From Bacillota bacterium (GTDB taxonomy: Bacteria > Bacillota > Clostridia > Lachnospirales > Anaerotignaceae), in assembly GCA_019422105.1 (NCBI GenBank), contig JAHZDZ010000003.1:237094-301093 (forward strand): 64,000 nt of DNA, given 5' to 3'. Made by a program: the position numbers and the translations under genes. Under the pieces are notes generated by a model. That model did no database searches. It saw nothing but the letters and a program-made list of their open reading frames with translations, and had not been told where the DNA came from. Shown here in pieces: positions 8,168 through 16,636 of this stretch. Within the stretch, counting starts at the first letter, position 1. Every line of letters starts with the position of its first letter.

Positions 8168-8190
8168 TGTTCAAAATAATGAACAAATGT
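8168..8190. promoter_or_regulatory. Operator-like site 2 (SorC candidate)
   Basis: TGTTCA-N6-TGAACA (8168-8185), continuing as TGAACAAATGT to 8190. It begins 15 nt past the -10 box of the transketolase promoter, a position suited to repression, and shares its half-site with site 1. Confidence 0.5.
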
Positions 8191-8228
8191 AAAAAATATA
8201 ATGTGGCATAAAAAAGGAGAGGTTGTTT

Positions 8229-9134
8229 ATGTCAAATCAGCAATACAGTGATAAAGAAATTCAGCAGGCTGCACAAAAAGTCAGGAAACAGGTTATGAAA
8301 TTTACGATAGAGCGGGGCGGTTGCTATTTGGGTCAGGCCTGCTCCAGTGCTGAAATACTTGCGTGCCTTTATATGAGAATAATGAATCTGGGAGAGAGTA
8401 TGGGCGCAAAAAATGCCGCTCCTTTTCCGGGTGTACCGGGACCTGATAACATGGATTATCCGAAAGGCTCTCTCTATAACGGCGATTTTGCGCCGGATAC
8501 GGACAGATTTTTTCTTTCTCCGGCTCACTATGCCTGTGTCTTATACTGTACCTTAGAGCAATGCGGCCGAATCTCCCATTCTGCTATTGAGAAATTTAAT
8601 GTGGACGGCTGGAATATGGAGATGATTGGAGCGGAGCACTCGCCGGGCTTTGAGAACTCGGCGGGAACACTGGGTCAGACGTTAAGCATTGCAGCCGGTA
8701 CGGCCCACGCCAGAAAGCTGAAGAAGGAGAAGGGACGGGTTTTTGTTCTTCTTGGAGACGGAGAGCTGCAGGAGGGGCAGACATGGGAAACCTTTCAGGC
8801 GGCATCCTTCTATGGACTTGATAACCTGATTGTCTATATAGACGCCAACGGACATCAGGTGGAGGGAAGGACGGATACGGTTATGGCAATGGAACCCCTT
8901 GCAGACAGATTCAAAGCATTTGGTGCGGCAGTTGTGGATATAGACGGGTATGACCTGAAGGCAATGGAGAAGGCGGCAGCAACAGAGCACGTCGGTAAGC
9001 CTCTGGTTGTCATCTGCCGTACCTCTCCCACACATGGTGTACCCATGCTTGAGAGACGGGAGCCGTTTCTCCATTTTGTCCGGTTTGCAGGGGATGAGGT
9101 GGAAGAGGCAAAAAGATTTTATGAAACCATGTGA
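8229..9134 (+). CDS. Transketolase, N-terminal (TPP-binding) subunit
   Basis: 301 aa, corresponding to the first third or so of a normal transketolase. The thiamine-diphosphate motif appears as LGDGELQEGQTWE followed by YIDANGHQVEG (the GDG-X~25-N signature). The start is the ATG at 8229 after AAAAGGAGAGG; the TTG at 8223 is two codons earlier. The partner C-terminal subunit starts 14 nt after the stop. Together they should carry out two-carbon transfer between ketose and aldose phosphates. It leads an operon with an AraD-like enzyme and a kinase, so it probably acts in a dedicated catabolic route rather than as the housekeeping enzyme. Confidence 0.92.
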   Translation: MSNQQYSDKEIQQAAQKVRKQVMKFTIERGGCYLGQACSSAEILACLYMRIMNLGESMGAKNAAPFPGVPGPDNMDYPKGSLYNGDFAPDTDRFFLSPAHYACVLYCTLEQCGRISHSAIEKFNVDGWNMEMIGAEHSPGFENSAGTLGQTLSIAAGTAHARKLKKEKGRVFVLLGDGELQEGQTWETFQAASFYGLDNLIVYIDANGHQVEGRTDTVMAMEPLADRFKAFGAAVVDIDGYDLKAMEKAAATEHVGKPLVVICRTSPTHGVPMLERREPFLHFVRFAGDEVEEAKRFYETM

Positions 9135-9148
9135 AGGGAGCGGGAAAT

Positions 9149-10138
9149 ATGAAGCTGGAAATAAATGTGCACCAGAAAAATATGCTGAGATGGGCTGAGA
9201 GTCATCCTGAGGCGGTTGTATTGTCCGCTGATTTGGGTACTTCCTGTGAGATAAAAGAGTTTATGTTTGCTTATCCTGACAGATATTTTTCTATGGGTAT
9301 CGCAGAGCAGAATATGGTGAGCTGGGCGGCGGGCCTTGCAAGGGAAGGTTTTCGCCCTTATCTGCATACCTTCGGCGTATTCTTATACCGCAGGGTTTTG
9401 GATCAGCTGGAAATGTCAGTGGCCTATCCCAATCTTCCTGTGACCTTTGTGGGATTTCTTCCTGGCATTATGACGCCGGGCGGCGTTACACATCAGGCAG
9501 TGGATGATGTGGCAGTGCTGCGGGGTATTCCCAATATGACCATATTGGACACGGGAGACGCCACGGATATTGAGTCGGTTTTGGATGTTGCCCACAAGGT
9601 GAACGGTCCTGTCTACATAAGGATGCTCAGAAAAGAGGTGCCGAGACTTTTTCCGGCGGAAGAGCCAATGGAGCTCAACAGAGGCCGTGTACTGAGCCGG
9701 GGAAATGATGTTGCTATTTTTTCCTCAAGCATCTGCACGGAGGAGGCTCTGAGGGCCATACGGGTTTTAAAGAAAAGGGGACTTTCCGTACAGCATATGC
9801 ATATTTCAACGCTGAAGCCCTTTTCTGACCCTTTGGTTTTGGAATCCCTGAAAAAAGTAAAATTCGGTGCTGTTACCATGGAAAATCATGTCACCATTGG
9901 CGGCCTTGGAACGGCGGTAGCGGACATGATTGCGGAAAACGGTCTGGCGGTGAAGTTGAAAAAGGTAGGAATACAGGACACATTTACCCATGGCGCTTCC
10001 AAAATGTATCTCATGAAGAAATATGGATTGGACGCTATGGCTTTGATAAAAGCGGTGGAAGAGCTTTGCGGCAGAGATTTCCATATAGGGGAGGAAGAGC
10101 TGGAAAAGATGCGGTTTGAGGATTATTCCGCTGTCTGA
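9149..10138 (+). CDS. Transketolase, C-terminal (Pyr and C-domain) subunit
   Basis: 329 aa. It carries the pyrimidine-binding domain, with the conserved Glu in FSMGIAEQNMVSWAAGLA, and the C-terminal regulatory domain. The ATG at 9149 follows AAGGGAGCGGG; the GTG at 9131 overlaps the upstream stop and is less likely. With the preceding gene it makes up a complete split transketolase, a form common in Clostridia and in 1-deoxyxylulose-synthase-like catabolic operons. The active site forms at the subunit interface in the family, so both genes are needed. Confidence 0.92.
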   Translation: MKLEINVHQKNMLRWAESHPEAVVLSADLGTSCEIKEFMFAYPDRYFSMGIAEQNMVSWAAGLAREGFRPYLHTFGVFLYRRVLDQLEMSVAYPNLPVTFVGFLPGIMTPGGVTHQAVDDVAVLRGIPNMTILDTGDATDIESVLDVAHKVNGPVYIRMLRKEVPRLFPAEEPMELNRGRVLSRGNDVAIFSSSICTEEALRAIRVLKKRGLSVQHMHISTLKPFSDPLVLESLKKVKFGAVTMENHVTIGGLGTAVADMIAENGLAVKLKKVGIQDTFTHGASKMYLMKKYGLDAMALIKAVEELCGRDFHIGEEELEKMRFEDYSAV

Positions 10139-10171
10139 TGGGATTTGAAAATGCGGAAGGAGGACAAGAAG

Positions 10172-10846
10172 ATGTTTGAGGACTGTAAAAGGGATATGAT
10201 AAAGGCGGGAATGAAGCTTGACAGGTATGGTCTTATCGCCCTGTCAGGCGGGAATGTCAGCGTTCGCACAGAAAGCGGAGAGGTTATTGTCACCCCAACG
10301 GGTATGATATATGAGGATATGGAGCCGGAGGATATGGTAGTCATGGATTTGGAGGGGCATGTTATGGAGGGAAAGAGGAAGCCTACCTCAGACGTGGAGG
10401 CCATACTCTACATATTCCGTGAAAAACCTGATGTCCGAGCGGTTATACATACCCATCAGCCCTATGCCACAGCCATAGGACTGGTGGAGGATGAATTTAA
10501 GGTAAATCTGACGACCCTCGCCAACTGTGCGGCGGGAAATGTCAGAGTGGCGCCCTACAGTTCCCCGGGGAGTGTGGATATGGGCATTGATACCGTAAAA
10601 TATATAGGAGACAGTTTGGCGGTTATTTTGGCGCACCATGGCGTAATCACAGTGGGCAGTTCTCTCAAGCAGGCACTTTATGCGGCTGTGTATATGGAGG
10701 AAGCGGCGAAATGCTATCTGGCAGCAAAAGCGGTAGGCGAGCCGAAGGTTATGACGGAAGCACAGATTCGCCAATGCGTTGAGGTTTTTAAATATTACGG
10801 GCAGGATACGCCTGTTATTCCAAAGAGTCTTGTGGAGCGTGTCTGA
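10172..10846 (+). CDS. Class II aldolase/adducin-family enzyme, ribulose-phosphate 4-epimerase-like
   Basis: 224 aa. The phosphate loop SGGNVSVR and zinc ligands HTHQPY and HHG mark the AraD/FucA superfamily. At the position where aldolases usually have Glu, the sequence reads KPTSDVEA, with Asp as in AraD 4-epimerases. The C-terminus contains YYGQ, like the Tyr-bearing tail of AraD. I therefore favour a pentulose-5-phosphate 4-epimerase over a fuculose-type aldolase, without certainty. The ATG at 10172 has GGAGG 8 nt upstream; earlier in-frame starts at 10145 and 10151 lack one. It sits between transketolase and kinase, where an epimerase would produce xylulose 5-phosphate for the transketolase. 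Confidence 0.78.
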   Translation: MFEDCKRDMIKAGMKLDRYGLIALSGGNVSVRTESGEVIVTPTGMIYEDMEPEDMVVMDLEGHVMEGKRKPTSDVEAILYIFREKPDVRAVIHTHQPYATAIGLVEDEFKVNLTTLANCAAGNVRVAPYSSPGSVDMGIDTVKYIGDSLAVILAHHGVITVGSSLKQALYAAVYMEEAAKCYLAAKAVGEPKVMTEAQIRQCVEVFKYYGQDTPVIPKSLVERV

Positions 10847-10865
10847 TATAAGGGGGCGGCGGCTT

Positions 10866-12299
10866 ATGAAAGACGTTTATCTGGTAATTGACTCCAGCTC
10901 AGGTTCTGTAAGGGCGGGTGTGCTGACTCCCCAAGGGGACTTGCTTGCCACCAAAAGCCGGAATATACAGAATAAAAAGGATGCCCTGTATCCTGACGCA
11001 CTGTATTTCGAGCCTGAGATACTTTGGCAGGAAATCAAGGAAATTTGCAGTGAGGTTCTTTTGGAGGTATCGTCTGTAAATGTGATGGCAGTTACGGCTG
11101 TCAGCCAAAGAGAAGGCATAGTATTGCTTGACGGAGAAAGAAGGGCTCTCGGCGGGTATCCCAATATTGACAACAGGGGTGCAGAATGGGAGAAAACGAT
11201 TCAGAATCCCCATTATCCTTACAGTATCGGCGGCAGGTGGGTCAGTACCCTTTTTTCCGCGCTCAAGCTAAAGGGAGTGCAGGCGCGGCGGCAGGAGATA
11301 TGGCATAAAATTGATGCCTTTACCAGTATCAGTGATTGGATTGGTTTTTGTTTTACCGGCAGATTGGCCTATGAGACAACGCAGGCATGTGAAACCCTTC
11401 TCTTTGATGTGGCGAGGGGAGAGTGGTCAAAGGAGCTTTGCGGTATATTTTCCATTCCGTATAAATGGCTTCCTCCCGTTATACACAGCGGCACCCTTTT
11501 GGGTGTCATAGACGGTATGCTGGCTGGAGAGCTTGGACTTAAAGAAAACACACCGTTTTTAGTCGGCGGCGCCGATACCCAGATGGCCATTGAGAGCTGT
11601 ATGCCCCAGGAGGGTGATGCGGTCATTGTGGCGGGCACCACAACACCTATTGTAAGCCTGCAAAGCGCCTATTTAGTGGATGGAGCGGAACGCTGCTGGG
11701 TGAATAGGCATGTAAGGCAGGACGCTTTTATCGTAGAAACCAATGTGGGTGTATCAGGACTTAACTATCAGCGGGCGAAAGAAATCTTTTACCCTGATAT
11801 GGACTATGACGGTATGGAAAAGGAGCTTTTAGGCTGCGGAGGCGGACGGTGTACTGCATCTGTCGGTTCCATGATTTTCAGTGAGGGCAGAATTACACCG
11901 GGGGGAGGCTTTCTGGTGAACACACCCCTGGAGGAAAATTTGACAAGAGCCGATTTTGTGTGGGCGGTATTGATGGATTATGTCTGCTCCTTCCGAAGTA
12001 ATTTTGATAATCTCCGGGATATTACCGGACGGGAGGAAAAGGAGATATATGGCTGCGGAGGCGGTTTTTTGGGACATATCCTTCCCAAGCTTTTGGCGGA
12101 TATATGCCAAAGACCCATACAGGTTGTGAAAGGCTATGCTTACGGTTCCATGAACGGAGCGGTACGGATGGCGAATACGTATTTCGGATTGGAATCCAAT
12201 TACAGGGAAATTGCCTATACAGTTAAGCCGGATAAGGGCAGAAATTTGGAGGTACAGTATGAAAAATGGCTGAGGACAAGAAAACTGTTCAATCCGTAA
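10866..12299 (+). CDS. FGGY-family carbohydrate kinase
   Basis: 477 aa, typical for FGGY kinases that phosphorylate ketoses or polyols. The first ATP-phosphate motif reads LVIDSSSGSVRAG, the central substrate region has SDWIGFCFTG, and the second half shows VGGADTQMA and VAGTTTP. The ATG at 10866 is preceded by AGGGGGCGG; the frame is open 29 codons further into the aldolase-family gene but those residues do not fit. It is the last gene of the operon and supplies the phosphorylated sugar. No transporter is encoded in the operon, and a kinase of this type implies non-PTS uptake encoded elsewhere. Substrate unknown. Confidence 0.86.
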   Translation: MKDVYLVIDSSSGSVRAGVLTPQGDLLATKSRNIQNKKDALYPDALYFEPEILWQEIKEICSEVLLEVSSVNVMAVTAVSQREGIVLLDGERRALGGYPNIDNRGAEWEKTIQNPHYPYSIGGRWVSTLFSALKLKGVQARRQEIWHKIDAFTSISDWIGFCFTGRLAYETTQACETLLFDVARGEWSKELCGIFSIPYKWLPPVIHSGTLLGVIDGMLAGELGLKENTPFLVGGADTQMAIESCMPQEGDAVIVAGTTTPIVSLQSAYLVDGAERCWVNRHVRQDAFIVETNVGVSGLNYQRAKEIFYPDMDYDGMEKELLGCGGGRCTASVGSMIFSEGRITPGGGFLVNTPLEENLTRADFVWAVLMDYVCSFRSNFDNLRDITGREEKEIYGCGGGFLGHILPKLLADICQRPIQVVKGYAYGSMNGAVRMANTYFGLESNYREIAYTVKPDKGRNLEVQYEKWLRTRKLFNP

Positions 12300-12365
12300 A
12301 AAAGGAGGAGGTGCTGATTAAACTGTGTATCACATAGTGTTTTGTAATGGTGAGGAGGGATTAAT

Positions 12366-13553
12366 ATGGAAATGGATGATTTAAGGAAACTGAACCGTGA
12401 CACGGGAATGCTCTACAGCGGCAGCAGTGTGGAGGTGGAGGGCTCCTATCCGGAATCTCCACCAATCTACATGTCGACAGCTTTTGTACTCAAGGATTTG
12501 GATGCACTTACCTATGCGCAGGAAAACGGCGGATACATGTACACCAGGGATTACAGCCCCAATCATATTTTAATTCAGGATTTAATTAATTATCTGGAAA
12601 AGGGGGAGGGCTGTGTATGCACCTCGTCAGGCATGGCAGCAATTTTCTGCGGCCTTCTCTCCCTGTTAAAGGGCGGTGACCATATTATTTCAAACGCGGC
12701 TGTCTACGGGGAGACATGGGATCTGATGGCAAACGTTCTGGTAGATTACGGCATTGAAACTTCCTTTGTCGATATCAATGATGCGGCGGCTTTGGAGAAA
12801 GCAATACGGCCTAATACAAAATTAGTCTATACAGAGATTATCACAAATCCGCTGACGGTTGTCGTTGATATTGACAGTGTGGTGAGGATTGCCCATGATC
12901 ATGGGATTAAGGTGATGGTGGACAATACCTTTACGCCGGGTCTTATCGCGCCTATGGAGCATGGTGCTGACATGGTGGTGCACAGCCTGACGAAATACAT
13001 CAACGGGCATTTTGATGTGACGGGAGGGGCCGTTGTCACCAGAAAAGAGCTTCTGCCGAGGGTGAAATATTTTATGACACTTTTTGGCTCATCCCTTGGC
13101 CCGATGGAAGCGTGGCTGGCGCTTCGTGGCGCCCGCACAATGGATATGAGGGTGGGAAAACAGTATGAGAATGCGGCTAAAATTGCTGAAGCCCTCTCAA
13201 AGCATCCAAAGGTGCAGGCGGTCTACCATCCAAGTCTTGAGAACCATCCGCAGCACAGTTTGGCGGGACAAATTCTAAAGGGCGGCTACGGCGCTATGAT
13301 GAGCTTTGCTCTCAGTAATTCCAGAGAGAAGGCGAACCGGTTTATCAATGATTTGAAGCTGATACAGTTTGTTCCGACACTGGGCGGCTATAAAACAACA
13401 TTGACCCATCCGGCTTCCACCTCCCACAAGGATGTGGAGGAGAGCGTGCGTCTTGAGATGGGCATCCATGACGGCCTTATCCGAATGTCGGTTGGCATGG
13501 AAAATGCACAGGATTTGATTGATGATTTGTATCAGGCTTTGGAAAAGGTATGA
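12366..13553 (+). CDS. Cys/Met-metabolism PLP enzyme, methionine gamma-lyase type
   Basis: 395-aa fold-type I PLP enzyme of the trans-sulfuration family. The cofactor lysine is in HSLTKYINGH, the phosphate-binding SSGMAAI loop precedes it, and VDNTFTPG carries the Asp contacting the pyridine ring. Family members cleave methionine or cystathionine or synthesise homocysteine. The stand-alone context, next to amino-acid uptake and ammonia-lyase genes, favours a degradative gamma-lyase releasing alpha-ketobutyrate, ammonia and a thiol (inference). Start ATG 12366 has GAGGAGGG upstream. It lies 66 nt after the kinase gene with no terminator visible, so read-through is possible. Confidence 0.8.
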   Translation: MEMDDLRKLNRDTGMLYSGSSVEVEGSYPESPPIYMSTAFVLKDLDALTYAQENGGYMYTRDYSPNHILIQDLINYLEKGEGCVCTSSGMAAIFCGLLSLLKGGDHIISNAAVYGETWDLMANVLVDYGIETSFVDINDAAALEKAIRPNTKLVYTEIITNPLTVVVDIDSVVRIAHDHGIKVMVDNTFTPGLIAPMEHGADMVVHSLTKYINGHFDVTGGAVVTRKELLPRVKYFMTLFGSSLGPMEAWLALRGARTMDMRVGKQYENAAKIAEALSKHPKVQAVYHPSLENHPQHSLAGQILKGGYGAMMSFALSNSREKANRFINDLKLIQFVPTLGGYKTTLTHPASTSHKDVEESVRLEMGIHDGLIRMSVGMENAQDLIDDLYQALEKV

Positions 13554-13607
13554 GAGAGAATGTTTTATAACCGGGAGAGGGAAAAGTAGTATAAAGGGGG
13601 TCCACAT

Positions 13608-15032
13608 ATGGAAGCGGCAGTACATATTATAGAAACGATTAACGGCATTTTTTGGGACTATCCATTACCGATTCTTCTGATAGCCATTGGTGTTTATACC
13701 ATGATTGGTTTCAGAGGAAAAATGACTTTTTCTATTAAAACATTGTATGAGAATTCTTTGGGGACGGCTTTTAAAAAGAGCACGAAGGGAAAAGGAACCA
13801 TTACCTCCTTTGCCTCTGCCATGACATCTCTTGGCAACACCGTGGGAGTGGGCAATATCAGCGGTGTTGCCTCCGCCATTGTGACGGGAGGCCCGGGCGC
13901 TGTATTTTGGATGTGGGTTTCCGGTGTTATCGGCATGTCGACAAAGGCAGCGGAAATTATTATCGGACAGAGATGGCGTGTAAAATACACAAAGACACAG
14001 GATGAGTACATGTGTAACCGTGACTTTGCCATGGCGAGAGCCCTGGGATGGAAAATACCAGCCTTGATATTTGCGGCTATTGCGGTTTTGACACAGCCAT
14101 GGAATGCAATCGCCCAGACAAATGCCATTTCAGAGGCAATCGGAGAGGCATTTGGCGTGCCAACCGTTGCGACGGTGGCTGTTGTATGTATTATTCTCGG
14201 CATTGTTATAATCGGCGGTGTGCGACGTATATCAGAGGTGGCGGAAAGAATCGTGCCCGGTATGTGCGTGTTTTATATCGCAGCCTGCCTGATACTGGTT
14301 ATTTTAAACATTAAAAGCGTACCTGCTGTTTTCGGACAGATATTCCAGTATGCTTTTACACCTAAGGCGGCAGCCGGCGGTGCGGTAGGCTTCAGCGTAC
14401 AGCAGGCGGTTCGCTTTGGTATGGCCAGGGGACTTTACTCCAATGACTCAGGTATCGGCGCAGCCCTTTGTTCTCACGCACCTGCAACTACAGACCACCC
14501 GGGACGCCAGGCAGCCTGGGGCTGGGGCGAAAACTTTGTGGATACCATCATAGTTTGTACGCTCACTGCTCTTGCAATTCTCTGTACCAATATTTATGAA
14601 ACCAATCCTGAAATTTCCTCCGCTGCTTTGACTACAGCGGCTTTCAACAAAACTTTTGGATCCATTGGCGGAATCATGGTGGCCGTAGCAACAGCGCTTC
14701 TGGCATTTACAACACTTATGGGTACCTATTACCAGAATGAAAAATCCGTCAACTATCTGATTGGCGACAGAAAGCATCTGAAATGGCTTATATATGCCTG
14801 GATGATTTATTTTATCGGGCCGCAGTTTTTGGGCTTCCTGGACGCTGATTTTCTGTGGGCGGTGGCGGATACCTCCGGTATTATGAATATTCTGGTCACA
14901 GTGACACTGATTATAATGACTCACAAGGAAGTATTTTCTCTTGGCAACGACTTCTTTGACAGGTACAACCCTGAGGTGAAGGCAGGAAAGAATCCGCCTC
15001 CCGTTGTTTTTGGAGAGGAAGTAGACGAGTAA
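13608..15032 (+). CDS. Sodium:alanine/glycine symporter (AGCS family)
   Basis: 474-aa integral membrane protein with about 11 hydrophobic helices. The AGCS signature SLGNTVGVGNISGVASAI near residue 75 binds substrate and sodium in the family. It should import small neutral amino acids driven by Na+. The start at 13608 follows AAAGGGGGTCC. It lies 54 nt behind the gamma-lyase gene and ends in a strong terminator, so lyase and symporter are probably one transcript for amino-acid uptake and fermentation. Confidence 0.9.
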   Translation: MEAAVHIIETINGIFWDYPLPILLIAIGVYTMIGFRGKMTFSIKTLYENSLGTAFKKSTKGKGTITSFASAMTSLGNTVGVGNISGVASAIVTGGPGAVFWMWVSGVIGMSTKAAEIIIGQRWRVKYTKTQDEYMCNRDFAMARALGWKIPALIFAAIAVLTQPWNAIAQTNAISEAIGEAFGVPTVATVAVVCIILGIVIIGGVRRISEVAERIVPGMCVFYIAACLILVILNIKSVPAVFGQIFQYAFTPKAAAGGAVGFSVQQAVRFGMARGLYSNDSGIGAALCSHAPATTDHPGRQAAWGWGENFVDTIIVCTLTALAILCTNIYETNPEISSAALTTAAFNKTFGSIGGIMVAVATALLAFTTLMGTYYQNEKSVNYLIGDRKHLKWLIYAWMIYFIGPQFLGFLDADFLWAVADTSGIMNILVTVTLIIMTHKEVFSLGNDFFDRYNPEVKAGKNPPPVVFGEEVDE

Positions 15033-15063
15033 AATACCGCAGAATTCGATAATATGCAAGGAA

Positions 15064-15096
15064 GAGGGCCCCTGTCTCAAGACAGGGGCCCTCTTT
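15064..15096 (+). terminator. Intrinsic terminator after the AGCS symporter
   Basis: A perfect 13-bp stem (15064-15076 with 15081-15093), TCAA loop, then a short T-run. It is 31 nt past the stop. Confidence 0.88.
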
Positions 15097-15123
15097 ATGA
15101 AAAATAAAAACCGTGGACACTGT

Positions 15124-15307
15124 CTACGCCTGCTAGCCTTTGAAAAGGCTTAAGCGAAACTTAATCGCTTTTTGAAAAAAGCAAGAAAAATTTTCTGAAG
15201 GACTGCATCAATATGATGTCTTAATCGGGTTAAGAGTGAAACCCTTGCAAGTTTTTAGAAACTGGGTCCCCAAGAAAACTTGACTTTGAATTTTATCATT
15301 TTGATAA
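15124..15307 (+). other. Hairpin-rich intergenic segment before dpaL, possible leader RNA
   Basis: No ORF is credible in 15097-15409. The segment holds a chain of hairpins: AGCCTTT/AAAGGCT near 15135, AGCGA/TCGCT near 15152, CATCA/TGATG near 15206, GGGTT/AACCC at 15227-15243, and CAAGTTTT/AAAACTTG at 15247-15281. The string GGGTTAAGAGTGAAACCCTTG (21 nt, 15227-15247) nearly repeats a string at 3539-3557 in the other structured segment. TTATCA-TTT-TGATAA at 15293-15307 is a separate dyad that could be an operator. I recognise no known riboswitch core. Confidence 0.35.
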
Positions 15308-15409
15308 TTCACTATCGATATAATAAACAGTATTTCCTTTTTTTCACAATCTGATAAAATCAATTTATGAAAGCAAACAATGAATTTTGAGAACAGGAGA
15401 GTGGAAAAA

Positions 15410-16624
15410 ATGAATGGAAAAATAAAATTTACATCTCTGCCGAAGGCAGAGGGAGAAAAGTATCCTCTTGATTTTTTGGGACTGGAAGAGGCGAAAAAGG
15501 CAAAAAGGTTCCATGAGAGTTTTGATGCCTACAAAAAGACACCACTGAGAGAGCTGAAGGGGCTGGCGGAGGCTTTGGGGGTTGAAACGGTGCTTTTGAA
15601 GGATGAATCGTATCGTTTTGGACTGAACGCCTTTAAGGTGCTTGGCGGAAGCTATGCAATAGGAAGATACATTGCAGATATGCTTCATGAGGATATTGAT
15701 AACCTTCCCTATGAAAGGCTTATTTCGGAGGACGTCAGAAAAAGGCTGGGCGACCTGACTTTTATCACAGCAACCGACGGCAATCATGGCCGTGGCATTG
15801 CCTGGACGGCAAAAAGGCTTGGGCAGAAATCCATTGTCTATATGCCAAAGGGAAGCTCGGAGGAGAGACTTCGCAATATCCGCAGGGAGGGTGCAGAGGC
15901 TTCTATCACAGATCTGAACTATGACGAAGCAGTACGGCTTGCCAACAGGGAAGCGGAGGAAAAAGGCTATATTATGGTGCAGGATACGGCATGGGAGGGC
16001 TATGAGGATATTCCTGTATGGATTATGCAGGGCTATACCACCATTGCCTGTGAGATATATGAGCAGATGCAGGAGAGAAAAATGGAGAAGCCAACCCATA
16101 TCTTTTTGCAGGCGGGCGTTGGTTCTTTTGCGGGTGCGATAGGCGGGTTCTTTGCCTCCGTGTATGGGGCAGAGAGACCTGTTGTTACCATAGTAGAACC
16201 GGAGAAGGCGGATTGCCTGTATCAGACGGCAAGCCACAATGACGGCAGGCTTTATTTCGCCGCAGAGAAAATGGATTCCGTTATGGCGGGGCTTAACTGC
16301 GGCGAGCCAAACTATATCGGCTGGAGGGTACTCCACGACTATGCCGATCATTTCGCTGCCTTTCCCGATTTTGTAACGGCAAAGGGAATGCGTATCCTCG
16401 GCAATCCCACAGGCGGTGACGAGAAGGTTACAGCAGGAGAAAGCGGCGCGGCGGGGCTTGGCTTTGCGGCGGAGGTGCTGGAAAAGGAAAGCCTGCGCGA
16501 TTTGAGAGACGCAATAGGGCTTGACAAATCCTCCCGTATTTTGTGCATCAGTACAGAGGGAGATACAGACAAAAAAAGCTACAGGGATATTGTATGGAAT
16601 GGAAAATTTCCAAGCTTTGAGTAA
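15410..16624 (+). CDS. dpaL: Diaminopropionate ammonia-lyase
   Basis: PLP fold-type II enzyme converting 2,3-diaminopropionate to pyruvate and two ammonia. The 404-aa product compares with about 398 aa for E. coli YgeX. The PLP lysine lies in FGLNAFKVLGGSYA, the carboxylate-binding loop reads TATDGNHGRG, and EPEKADCLYQTA and CGEPNYIGW are typical of the subfamily. The ATG at 15410 follows CAGGAG; the ATG at 15380 adds ten untypical residues. The next gene, ygeY-like, starts 12 nt later, reproducing the ygeX-ygeY pairing seen in E. coli and many anaerobes. Confidence 0.93.
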   Translation: MNGKIKFTSLPKAEGEKYPLDFLGLEEAKKAKRFHESFDAYKKTPLRELKGLAEALGVETVLLKDESYRFGLNAFKVLGGSYAIGRYIADMLHEDIDNLPYERLISEDVRKRLGDLTFITATDGNHGRGIAWTAKRLGQKSIVYMPKGSSEERLRNIRREGAEASITDLNYDEAVRLANREAEEKGYIMVQDTAWEGYEDIPVWIMQGYTTIACEIYEQMQERKMEKPTHIFLQAGVGSFAGAIGGFFASVYGAERPVVTIVEPEKADCLYQTASHNDGRLYFAAEKMDSVMAGLNCGEPNYIGWRVLHDYADHFAAFPDFVTAKGMRILGNPTGGDEKVTAGESGAAGLGFAAEVLEKESLRDLRDAIGLDKSSRILCISTEGDTDKKSYRDIVWNGKFPSFE

Positions 16625-16636
16625 GGGGGATAAAAA

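Noticed and set aside
15120..15300. T-box or amino-acid riboswitch before dpaL
   Set aside because: No T-box GGTGG-type antiterminator bulge, glycine or lysine aptamer core is present, and no clear terminator follows the hairpins.
15365..16351. Long minus-strand ORF (328 codons) opposite dpaL
   Set aside because: It mirrors the dpaL reading frame, shows no domain or ribosome binding site, and is Cys/His/Leu-rich as expected of an antisense shadow.
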